In this document: positions 1 through 6,240 of the stretch, in pieces
Layout: each line of letters opens with the position of its first letter
Numbering within the stretch: the first letter of the stretch is position 1
NCBI GenBank assembly: GCA_011065005.1
Contig: JAAKFP010000068.1
Location: forward strand, 1 to 9,241
DNA length: 9,241 bases
Direction of reading: 5' to 3'
DNA from: Chlamydiota bacterium
Lineage (GTDB): Bacteria > Chlamydiota > Chlamydiia > Chlamydiales > Waddliaceae
Made by a program: the position numbers and the translations under genes
The notes under the pieces: generated by a model
Database searches by the model: none
Told to the model about the DNA's origin: nothing
What the model saw: the letters and a program-made list of their open reading frames with translations, nothing else

Positions 1-2
1 AC

Positions 3-164
3 AGGGGGCTTGCACCTTTTGGCGCTACCGCGCCTCTGAAGTTTTACATTTCTTTCAGGTGCACAAATAAGACCGTAGAAGAAGATATTTTTGTCAGAAA
101 AACTTATGTAGAACTGCAAGGACAAGTCCCCGCACTTCCAAATTCTCGGGTTTATCTTTGGTAG
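3..164 (+). CDS. possible C-terminal fragment of an unidentified protein (5'-truncated by window edge)
   Basis: Frame 3 is open from the window edge to a TAG at 162-164, giving 53 residues ending in NSRVYLW. The composition is protein-like, with mixed hydrophobic and charged residues such as LKFYISFRC and VRKTYVELQGQ. I do not recognise a family. The frame converges on the PEBP gene on the other strand and overlaps its end by 13 bp. No start codon is visible because the gene would begin outside the window. A 53-codon open stretch can arise by chance in one of six frames, so this is a plausible but unproven gene end. The first 60 bases also hold a GGCGC/GCGCC hairpin (21-34) inside a TGCACCT/AGGTGCA repeat (11-17, 57-63), so noncoding structured DNA is an alternative. 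Confidence 0.42.
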   Translation, partial: RGLAPFGATAPLKFYISFRCTNKTVEEDIFVRKTYVELQGQVPALPNSRVYLW

Positions 165-607
165 ATGCCAACAAGCTCACCATAGCTTAAGATATGCCCA
201 TCCATTGCTGCCACCAACTCATCTCTAGTGCTGCCCTTGGAAATATCAAGCTGAGTATCCAAAGCAAACACTTTGAAGAAATAGCGGTGTGGACTACCTG
301 GAGGTGGGCAAGGACCACGATAACGGTCCTGTCTAAAATCGTTTCTCCCTTCAGCAGGAATTGACTCCCCTTCATTTAAAGAAATCGCAGTTGGGTCGAT
401 ATTCCATGCCACCCAATGTACGAATGTGCCCATAGGAGCATCCGGATCGTCGACAATGATAGCATAGCTTTTAACGGCATCCGGAGCATTTCCTATTGAT
501 AGAGGAGGCGAAACATCAACTCCTTCACAAGTATACTTTCTGGGTATCGTTGCATTATGTTTAAAAGCTGTGCTTGTTATTTGGAGTTCTCTTTTTTCTG
601 TAGCCAT
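152..607 (-). CDS. YbhB/YbcL family PEBP (Raf kinase inhibitor-like) protein
   Basis: From the ATG at 607 this encodes 151 residues, the usual length for bacterial PEBP proteins, a fold that binds small anionic ligands; the bacterial members' role is poorly defined. Family motifs seen are the CEGxDVSPPL segment near residue 27, DDPDAP with HWVAWNI downstream, the GPCPPPG loop, and HRYFFKVFALD, which together form the anion-binding pocket. The start at 607 is preceded by AAAGGAGGT, an almost complete anti-16S match, and gives the family's normal N-terminus. The frame stays open upstream to another ATG at 682, which overlaps the previous gene's stop as ATGA and would add a 25-residue hydrophobic leader (see findings). 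With the 126-aa gene upstream it probably forms a minus-strand operon. Chlamydiae carry a YbcL-like PEBP protein, which fits the suggested host. The family assignment is firm; the start is moderately sure. Confidence 0.93.
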   Translation of the reverse strand: MATEKRELQITSTAFKHNATIPRKYTCEGVDVSPPLSIGNAPDAVKSYAIIVDDPDAPMGTFVHWVAWNIDPTAISLNEGESIPAEGRNDFRQDRYRGPCPPPGSPHRYFFKVFALDTQLDISKGSTRDELVAAMDGHILSYGELVGIYQR

Positions 608-610
608 AAG

Positions 611-619
611 ACCTCCTTT
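611..619 (-). promoter_or_regulatory. strong Shine-Dalgarno for the 607 start of the PEBP gene
   Basis: On the minus strand the sequence reads AAAGGAGGT, then CTT, then ATG (607). It is a near-complete match to the 16S 3' end, with about 4 nt between GGAGG and the ATG. It lies within the leader that the alternative start at 682 would translate. The 682 start has only GAAGGA two bases before its ATG. This contrast is the main reason for preferring 607. Confidence 0.7.
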
Positions 620-678
620 ATCCAAGGTAAATAAACACAATAGAAGGAATGCAGTACCTAAAGCGCGAACAGGTACGT

Positions 679-1059
679 TCATAATCCTTCTTGTTCTTTT
701 CGCTCGACTCTTTTTCCTTTTTGCTTCAAATACTTAACAACTAATTCAGACAAATCACTCATTTCTTTTGCAAGTGGATCTAGAAGAGAGGCTCCTAATG
801 GCGCAAAATGTTCCTGCGCTTCTTTGGTATTGGTGATTACATCTTGGATGGCGTTATATACATTCTCTAATTTTTGTGTATCGCAAGCTTCGACATTCAT
901 CTCTTTTCTTAAATCTCCAGGACTTGGAAGATTTTGAAACTGTTCCATAATTTTCGGGACAAACGGAAGAGCTTCCTGAGCGGGTTTACTGGAAGCCTCT
1001 TTGATTTGTTTTGCAGCTTCGTTAAGATCTCCTGCCAATCTATCCAAATCGATATCCAT
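679..1059 (-). CDS. conserved-looking small helical protein, unknown function
   Basis: This encodes 126 residues with no family I recognise. It looks almost wholly helical: an acidic amphipathic start (MDIDLDRLAGDLNEAAKQI), a Pro-containing linker (PFVPKIMEQFQNLPSPGD, about residues 32-49), a second helical part with LENVYNAIQDVI, and a strongly basic tail (KYLKQKGKRVERKEQEGL). It has one cysteine, no signal peptide and no membrane segment, so a soluble cytoplasmic or secreted adaptor is likelier than a membrane protein. The start at 1059 is supported by AGAGGA followed by six bases and ATG. Its TGA (681-679) overlaps a possible ATG of the PEBP gene as ATGA, implying co-transcription and perhaps translational coupling. 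Small size and helicity would also suit a chaperone, but nothing in the sequence shows that. Confidence 0.75.
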   Translation of the reverse strand: MDIDLDRLAGDLNEAAKQIKEASSKPAQEALPFVPKIMEQFQNLPSPGDLRKEMNVEACDTQKLENVYNAIQDVITNTKEAQEHFAPLGASLLDPLAKEMSDLSELVVKYLKQKGKRVERKEQEGL

Positions 1060-1112
1060 AATATATCCTCTTTATTTATTGCAAATCAGTAAAATTTAGC
1101 TGTAAAATATTT

Positions 1113-1127
1113 ATTATATCTTGTCAA
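1113..1127 (-). promoter_or_regulatory. candidate promoter elements for the minus-strand unit
   Basis: On the minus strand there is a perfect TTGACA (1127-1122) and, only three bases later, a perfect TATAAT (1118-1113). These two cannot serve together because the spacing is far too short. Either TATAAT is the -10 box with a poor upstream -35, or TTGACA is the -35 with a weak -10 such as TACAGC 17 bases on. Both options place a start about 30-45 bases upstream of the gene's Shine-Dalgarno. The location is plausible; the exact promoter is unresolved. Confidence 0.35.
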
Positions 1128-1167
1128 GGGTAACCTTCAGAAAATACTTGAGTTGTGAGCTTTAAGG

Positions 1168-1272
1168 GTTCCCGTTAGGGGACCAAGTGAGCTAGCCCCG
1201 TCCTAGTGCGAGGGAGCTTGTGACCGAGACACGTAGGGCGGGGCTAGCTCGCTTTGTCCCCTTATCGGGGAC
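1168..1272. repeat. about 105-bp palindromic intergenic element (palindrome 1)
   Basis: A perfect 12-bp inverted pair GAGCTAGCCCCG (1189-1200) and CGGGGCTAGCTC (1239-1250) is extended outward by AGGGGAC (1177-1183) with GTCCCCT (1256-1262), an AAG/CTT pair between them, and GTTCCCG (1168-1174) with CGGGGAC (1266-1272). Inward, CCTA/TAGG and GTG/CAC pairs narrow the loop to about 1209-1229. The mispairs are mostly single bases and some are G-T, so the structure would hold as RNA. A run of seven T (1282-1288) follows on the plus strand, but no rightward gene precedes it, so a simple terminator role is unlikely. It has no coding capacity. A dispersed palindromic repeat or small non-autonomous mobile element is the most likely identity. 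Confidence 0.75.
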
Positions 1273-1377
1273 ACTGGAAAGTTTTTTTATCGATTTAAAA
1301 TTATAAGAATGAAATGTTTAATGACATAAGTGTAAAGACTTATTTTGATAGGTTGATGCGTATGTGATCTTCGCGGT

Positions 1378-1543
1378 TATACCCCGCACGGTTTAGTTTG
1401 ACTAGTTGAATGTGCTCAGATTTTTCCGTCTGGCGAAGCATGGAGACCGAAGATAACCCAAGTGGGTTTTCGAGGTCGAATGCAAAGCCAGATGGGAAAA
1501 GATGAGTACAGACAACTAGTCAAACTAAACCGTGCGGGGTATA
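1378..1543. repeat. 166-bp near-continuous hairpin element (palindrome 2), MITE-like or structured RNA
   Basis: The outer arms 1378-1408 and 1513-1543 are perfect inverted repeats of 31 bp, beginning TATACCCCGC and ending GCGGGGTATA. Pairing continues inward: TGTGCTCA (1411-1418) with TGAGTACA (1503-1510), TCTGGC (1429-1434) with GCCAGA (1487-1492), GCAT (1438-1441) with ATGC (1480-1483), GACC (1445-1448) with GGTC (1474-1477), and AACCC (1455-1459) with GGGTT (1464-1468) around an AAGT loop. Several mispairs are G-T. The arms end in TATA, compatible with insertion at TA as in Tc1/mariner/IS630-type miniature elements, but no transposase is present. No reading frame fits it. It lies between the divergent units, upstream of the dyads before the ammonia-lyase gene. 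Confidence 0.85.
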
Positions 1544-1565
1544 TAAACCAAGGGTCTCAACGCTT

Positions 1566-1617
1566 ACCTGTAAACAGGTTTGAATTCTTTCTTTTTATTC
1601 TGTATCGTTATATAACG
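1566..1617 (+). promoter_or_regulatory. candidate promoter/operator region of the ammonia-lyase gene
   Basis: Three elements sit 48-99 bases upstream of the ATG at 1665. ACCTG-TAAA-CAGGT (1566-1579) is a perfect 5-bp dyad. TTGAAT (1580-1585) is a fair -35 box, followed after 17 bases by the weak -10 match TATCGT (1603-1608). CGTTATATAACG (1606-1617) is a perfect 12-bp palindrome at or just after the -10. Dyads flanking a promoter are the typical arrangement of repressor sites, but no regulator gene is nearby and the promoter match is weak. Confidence 0.35.
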
Positions 1618-1664
1618 GATGTACCCTAAAGTTATTATTCACATTTAAACTTAAGGATGAGCAA

Positions 1665-3194
1665 ATGGAATACAATACGGTAGAAATTGATGGTAAGAAC
1701 CTTACATTAAGTGATGTCCAAAGGATCGCAAGTGGGTCATTCGTTGAGCTAGGACCCGACACTCGCGAAACATTAAAAAAATCACAAGATCTTGTTGAGA
1801 AAATGTCCCAGTCCTCCGAACCGATTTATGGAGTGAATACAGGGTTTGGATATTTAGCAAACCAGAAGATTAGCCCCGCTCAGCAGAAACAACTGCAAAG
1901 AAACATCCTCGTCAGCCATGCTTCAGGGTATGGGAACCCTCTTTCGCAAGAGGAAACTCGCCTGGCGATGGCCCTTCGATTGAACGTTCTCTTAAAAGGA
2001 CCATCGGGAGTTCACTATGCGCTATGTGAAGCCTTCCGCGATCTTATCAACGCTGAGATCTATCCAATAATTCCAGAATATGGTTCTGTAGGAGCAAGCG
2101 GTGATTTAGCCCCTCTAGCACATCTGGCCCTACCTCTCATAGGACAAGGAGCCGTCAGGTATAAAAACAGGGAAATGCCCGCTGCCGAAGCCTTAAAATT
2201 AGCGGGACTGAAACCATATGAGCTCCAAAAAAAGGAGGGACTTGCGCTGGTTAACGGCACACAGATTATGCTTTCCGTGGGAGGTCTTGCTTTGCTCCAA
2301 GCTATCGAACTCCTCGATCTAGCTGATAAGATCACCGCTCTCAGCTACGAAGCTCTCATGGGTTCTCCCAAAGCTCTCGACCCTCTTATTCACCTTGCCA
2401 GAGGACAAAAGGGACAAATAGAGAGCGCAGAGAACATCCTCAAGGCCCTTGAAGGCTCCTACATTTTGAATGACAATCATGCTCCCGTAAGAGTACAGGA
2501 TCCCTATTCTCTACGTTGTGCCCCTCAGATCCATGGAGCGAGTCGCGATTCTATTCGCCATAGTAAAGAAGTTATTGAGAGAGAGCTCAACGCCTCAACC
2601 GATAACCCCTTAGTGTTCCCCAGTGAAGAGAAAATTCTAAGTGGTGGTAACTTCCATGGGCAATGCCTTGCTATGGCTTTCGACATTGCAGCAATGGCTA
2701 TGGCAGAAATCGGCAACGTGTCAGAACGTCGATTGGAGTTGCTTCTCAATCCCCAAATGAGTGGACTTCCCGCATTTTTGGCACCGGATGAAGGAATCAA
2801 CTCAGGATATATGGCTGCACAATACCTCAGCGCCTCTATTGTCAATGAAAACAAGTTACTAGCAAACCCCTCTTGTACTGATTCGATCCCTGGCAATGTT
2901 GGGATTGAAGACCTTGTCTCTATGGGAATGACCTCTGCGCGTAAATTTAGGAAACTCGTGAATAACTTACGAGTTGTTTTAGCGGTAGAAATAACAGCGG
3001 CTTGTCAAGCTATAGACCTTAGACAGCAGAAGGTCCTTGGAAAGGAAACCAGTGAGCTTTACAAAAAAATCAGAGCCGAAATTCCTGAATTAAAAGAAGA
3101 TAGGATCATTTCCGAAGATATAAAAACAGCCGTTAACATCTTAGAACGAAGCCGAGGGATTGAAGCATTCCATGAGACGTTCTGTAAAAGATAA
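1665..3194 (+). CDS. hutH: histidine/aromatic amino-acid ammonia-lyase (HAL/PAL family)
   Basis: This encodes 509 residues, the usual bacterial HAL length. HAL deaminates L-histidine to urocanate in the cytoplasm using the self-formed MIO group. The MIO tripeptide Ala-Ser-Gly is intact at 144-146 in GASGDLAPL. Other active-site motifs are YGVNTGFG (55-62), SH at 84-85, LVNGT (195-199), QDPYSLRC (278-285), STDNPL (311-316), GNFHG (328-332) and ENK near 395. The substrate-side motif, normally TSANQEDH after DSIP, reads GNVGIEDL (410-417): the catalytic-side Glu is kept but Asn-Gln and His are lost. The start has AAGGA seven bases upstream. No hutU, hutI or hutG lies nearby, so a complete histidine degradation operon is absent here. 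It is certainly an MIO ammonia-lyase or aminomutase; histidine as substrate, and so the gene symbol, is likely but not proven. Confidence 0.92.
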   Translation: MEYNTVEIDGKNLTLSDVQRIASGSFVELGPDTRETLKKSQDLVEKMSQSSEPIYGVNTGFGYLANQKISPAQQKQLQRNILVSHASGYGNPLSQEETRLAMALRLNVLLKGPSGVHYALCEAFRDLINAEIYPIIPEYGSVGASGDLAPLAHLALPLIGQGAVRYKNREMPAAEALKLAGLKPYELQKKEGLALVNGTQIMLSVGGLALLQAIELLDLADKITALSYEALMGSPKALDPLIHLARGQKGQIESAENILKALEGSYILNDNHAPVRVQDPYSLRCAPQIHGASRDSIRHSKEVIERELNASTDNPLVFPSEEKILSGGNFHGQCLAMAFDIAAMAMAEIGNVSERRLELLLNPQMSGLPAFLAPDEGINSGYMAAQYLSASIVNENKLLANPSCTDSIPGNVGIEDLVSMGMTSARKFRKLVNNLRVVLAVEITAACQAIDLRQQKVLGKETSELYKKIRAEIPELKEDRIISEDIKTAVNILERSRGIEAFHETFCKR

Positions 3195-3223
3195 GCATAG
3201 ACGATTCTTCAAAGAATATGCTT
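3193..3223 (+). other. bulged hairpin at the ammonia-lyase stop codon
   Basis: AAGCAT (3193-3198) pairs with ATGCTT (3218-3223), and ATTCT (3204-3208) with AGAAT (3213-3217), leaving a five-base bulge on the left and a TCAA loop. It overlaps the TAA stop at 3192-3194. No T run follows, so it is not a canonical intrinsic terminator; it could be a weak terminator or mRNA 3'-end stabiliser. The rest of the gap to 3370 shows no convincing gene, repeat or promoter. Confidence 0.25.
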
Positions 3224-3370
3224 CTCACCCTAATTATCATGCGCCAGTGATCAAATCTGGCATGTGCGCCGATTTTGTTCTATTTTCCTGTGAAAATTTC
3301 CAAGAAATCCTGTATCATCAAGGTTCACTACTCCCATCAAGTGTATTTATTAAAGGATGCAATATTCAAA

Positions 3371-6094
3371 ATGAACGATAGTTCCCTTAATCTTATTTCA
3401 CCCCCTTTTACTCCTTTTGAATATCCAACTGATGAATTTGCTCCTCCCCCTCCCCCTAAAGTATACAAACCCTCCAAGTTGGAAATCTTGTGGCGAAAAG
3501 TTTGTGAACTTGTTGCAAAAATTTGGGAAAAAATCTGTTTTTGGAAGTCCGATTTTCTTCTCAGCACAAGCGGTCGCATGGAACTCAAAAGAGAGAGGCT
3601 AATATGGCAGACGAGAGCCAAGGGAGAAAGACAAAGAAGAAAGATCCAGAGGCAGGACTCAAAAGGGCCAGTAATTGTCCACGAACCTCCTGCGGACCTT
3701 CCCCCTCAGGAGTCGCCCCTTTCCGATATGTGTACCTTCTTTGAGAAATTTTCTGGTATTCTTGTCAACCAATGCCTATATAAAGAAAAAATTGAAAGTA
3801 AAGAAAAAGAAGGGGTTAAAGGTACCGCTCATCAATGGAAAGAAGATATCATTGACGAAATAAAGCAGCTTCCCGAATCTGTCAATGCTCTTAAAATTAT
3901 TCCCACTATTCTCGATAAATTGTTCCCCTCGCAAAATTGGCACACCAACTCATCGCAGCCAACACAACCTCCAAACTTCTTCCCTGATGCATCAACCTTT
4001 TTCAACACCTTTGCCCAACTACTAAAGAAGGGGAAATTAAACAAGTATCTAGAGGAAATCAAAAAGCAAATTAACTCTACCTTCGAAGAGGACGTTCAAA
4101 CAATCCTTCAAAAGAATACAAAGACTATAGCTCTCTATCTAAGCAGCAGGTTAGCAGAACTCTTAAAAGCCCTTCCCTGCTCTCCTCCATCAAAAAAGGA
4201 TATAAAGCATATCGATGCTTTTATCGAATTATTAAAAACGATTGTGAAGCATGTGGAAGGGTGGCTCAAGGCGAATGAAACACAAAAAAGGAGGGAAAAA
4301 CAAATCCCTCAATCAAAAAATGATGCCCAACTGGAATGTAAGACCCCTGCTCAAGTAGAAGCAAAAAAGGAGGCACGCGAACAGCTAGAAAGGGTGAAGG
4401 AGTGCGGGAGTGAAGAAAACTACCTCAATGAGGTATTCCATGGACAATTTGGAGAAGCTAAATCAGAAATTTGTCACCCCGTCGTAAAGAAATGCATATC
4501 TTCGCATGATGAAGCTGAACGTTCAAGACTTATCGAAGAATATGTCGAGGACCTTGTCGAAAAGCTAATCCCCTATTTTTTGCCGAAGCAAAACATTGAA
4601 CTTCCAGATGGACCAAAATTTGAGATCGATGGGATTCCCATCAAACTCCCAGAAAATTTTGAGAAAATAAGCCGCCAATTAGAAAATATTTTTACACTGG
4701 TAATCGATACGGAATATGCTAATGGTAAGAAAATAACTTATAGAGACAAAGAGAATTTTAAGAACGATATCTTGTGTTTTGCAAAAACATATGCTTTGGA
4801 TCGCACTCATAATCTTATCAAAGGGGCGATAAAGAAGGGTCTAATTATCCTTATAGAAAAACTTTCTAATAAGGACTGCCTAGACAAACTTGCCGCAGAC
4901 AATATTTTTCCTGCTCTCATCGACAAAATCTTCGAAAGCTGGGTCAGGGGAACAGTTGAAAAAAACGTATCCAGAGTTGACCAGCACTTTCACGAAATTA
5001 CAAAAGCAAAACATGCTGTATTTCATACCAAAAAGGAACTGATCACTACTTTAAATGACCTTCTGAAAGAAAAACCCGTAGACTTTCAGTTTACAGAGCA
5101 AGATATCGGTCAGATTGCTAAAGATTTATCCAAAGATACTTCAATCTTAAAAGATCCCACAAAATTTAAACTGAGAGTCAAAAGCCGATTATCGGAAAAG
5201 ATAGGCTGTAAGAGTAAGAATTTCCCCCTGAAAGAGAATGAAATCGATCAAGTTTCTGACCTTTTCTATAAAATCGCCGATGCAAAAAGCAAAGCTATCA
5301 GACACAAGATAGACCTCCATGACAAAGTCTATAATTACATGAAAAATCGGGACAATGATTTTAAATTGGATGAGGAGGGGGTAGATAAAAAGAAATTTAT
5401 CGAACTATCAAAACTCGTATTTTCAGAGATCTATCACCACCTACACATGACTTTCGTCAGAGATAAGCCTGAGAAAGTTCCCAAAAAGAGTGAAATCAAC
5501 AAAGAACTCAAAAATTATTTTAAACCCGCAAATGTTCCAGATCAACCATTGTATGGAGACTTAGTCAGAAATATTCTGGATTATGCTACCAATGGCGATA
5601 TTCACATGCTCGTTGAAAAACAAGGCTTTGTGAAAGGGGCAGCAACTAAAGTCTTAGTTGGAGCTGCGAAACTTACAAACAATGTTTTTCCATCAATAAG
5701 TCAAAGCTGCAGTAGTTCAATGGCAAGGATAACATGTAGCTATGATCTTCTTGTGTCCAGCTCTGTAGAAGCCGCCAGTCGAACCTTATTGACTGAAAAA
5801 GAGGTGTACGAAGTATTTCTCAAACCGGAACCTCCCCCAGAAGAGCGTGAAAAAATCCGAAAACAGACCAGGTTAACGCTTGAAAAGAATATTCGGAAAA
5901 TATCAGCTCTCACACGAGACACTCTAAAACTGGTTCCTTTGATTCCTACCCTTTCCTCAGAGAAGATTACGGGGTTAATCCGCCACCTATTTGACAATCT
6001 CTTCAGTCGACCCGAAATCAATAAAAGCCTTCTGTTGAATGCATTCGACGTCATTGACCGCAACCTCTCAGAATCTGCTCAAAGCATCAAATAA
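3371..6094 (+). CDS. large helical protein of unknown family, paralog A
   Basis: This encodes 907 residues from the ATG at 3371; the frame is open upstream to a TTG at 3275, but the ATG gives an N-terminus that lines up with the paralog. An AAAGGA lies 13 bases upstream, a loose ribosome site. Residues 1-36 are Pro-rich, including a run of five prolines. Residues 37-58 form a Trp/Cys-rich amphipathic helix (LEILWRKVCELVAKIWEK), followed by an Arg-rich linker (about 72-95). The rest is mostly charged helix rich in Lys and Glu, with likely coiled coil near 326-345 and a less charged Ser/Ala-rich stretch at 752-806. A central block has CHP (368-370), LPKQ (404-407), LPDG (411-414) and IDG (419-421). 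No enzyme motif, signal peptide or clear transmembrane segment is seen. It is colinear with the next gene. A secreted effector or peripheral membrane protein is an inference only. Confidence 0.88.
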   Translation: MNDSSLNLISPPFTPFEYPTDEFAPPPPPKVYKPSKLEILWRKVCELVAKIWEKICFWKSDFLLSTSGRMELKRERLIWQTRAKGERQRRKIQRQDSKGPVIVHEPPADLPPQESPLSDMCTFFEKFSGILVNQCLYKEKIESKEKEGVKGTAHQWKEDIIDEIKQLPESVNALKIIPTILDKLFPSQNWHTNSSQPTQPPNFFPDASTFFNTFAQLLKKGKLNKYLEEIKKQINSTFEEDVQTILQKNTKTIALYLSSRLAELLKALPCSPPSKKDIKHIDAFIELLKTIVKHVEGWLKANETQKRREKQIPQSKNDAQLECKTPAQVEAKKEAREQLERVKECGSEENYLNEVFHGQFGEAKSEICHPVVKKCISSHDEAERSRLIEEYVEDLVEKLIPYFLPKQNIELPDGPKFEIDGIPIKLPENFEKISRQLENIFTLVIDTEYANGKKITYRDKENFKNDILCFAKTYALDRTHNLIKGAIKKGLIILIEKLSNKDCLDKLAADNIFPALIDKIFESWVRGTVEKNVSRVDQHFHEITKAKHAVFHTKKELITTLNDLLKEKPVDFQFTEQDIGQIAKDLSKDTSILKDPTKFKLRVKSRLSEKIGCKSKNFPLKENEIDQVSDLFYKIADAKSKAIRHKIDLHDKVYNYMKNRDNDFKLDEEGVDKKKFIELSKLVFSEIYHHLHMTFVRDKPEKVPKKSEINKELKNYFKPANVPDQPLYGDLVRNILDYATNGDIHMLVEKQGFVKGAATKVLVGAAKLTNNVFPSISQSCSSSMARITCSYDLLVSSSVEAASRTLLTEKEVYEVFLKPEPPPEEREKIRKQTRLTLEKNIRKISALTRDTLKLVPLIPTLSSEKITGLIRHLFDNLFSRPEINKSLLLNAFDVIDRNLSESAQSIK

Positions 6095-6189
6095 CCACAG
6101 AAGTTGACGCCATTGGGTGAATATTTACAATTATTTTCTTCTTATTGATATATTCATCTAAAATTAATGTGTTCTTAACAATCATACGT

Positions 6190-6195
6190 TATAAT
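6190..6195 (+). promoter_or_regulatory. candidate -10 box (TATAAT) for paralog B
   Basis: A perfect TATAAT lies 45 bases before the ATG at 6241 in the AT-rich 146-bp gap between the two large genes. No good -35 hexamer sits 16-18 bases upstream (the region reads AATGTGTTC). The predicted start near 6202 would give a leader of about 40 bases containing AGAGGA before the ATG. It suggests that paralog B can be transcribed separately from paralog A. Confidence 0.45.
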
Positions 6196-6240
6196 CACTA
6201 CTTTATTAATCAAATAATAAGTATTAGAGGAATTTATACA

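Noticed and set aside
1282..1288. Seven-T run after palindrome 1 as an intrinsic terminator
   Set aside because: The T run starts nine bases beyond the stem, and there is no upstream rightward gene to terminate; the minus-strand side has no T run.
1326..1343. ATAAGT-GTAAAG-ACTTAT hairpin followed by TTTT
   Set aside because: The stem is short and AT-only apart from one G-C pair, and no rightward gene precedes it, so it is too weak to call a terminator. The surrounding stretch 1273-1377 is AT-rich and otherwise featureless.
1378..1543. Integron attC site or retron RNA as identity of the 166-bp hairpin
   Set aside because: The arms lack properly placed and oriented attC core sites (only a chance GTTGAAT at 1406), and no integrase or reverse transcriptase is in the window.
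3160..3381. Up to 73-codon open frame between the ammonia-lyase and paralog A
   Set aside because: It starts with TTG (or ATG at 3172) inside the ammonia-lyase gene, has no well-placed Shine-Dalgarno, overlaps both neighbours, and resembles no protein I know. A real small gene is not excluded.
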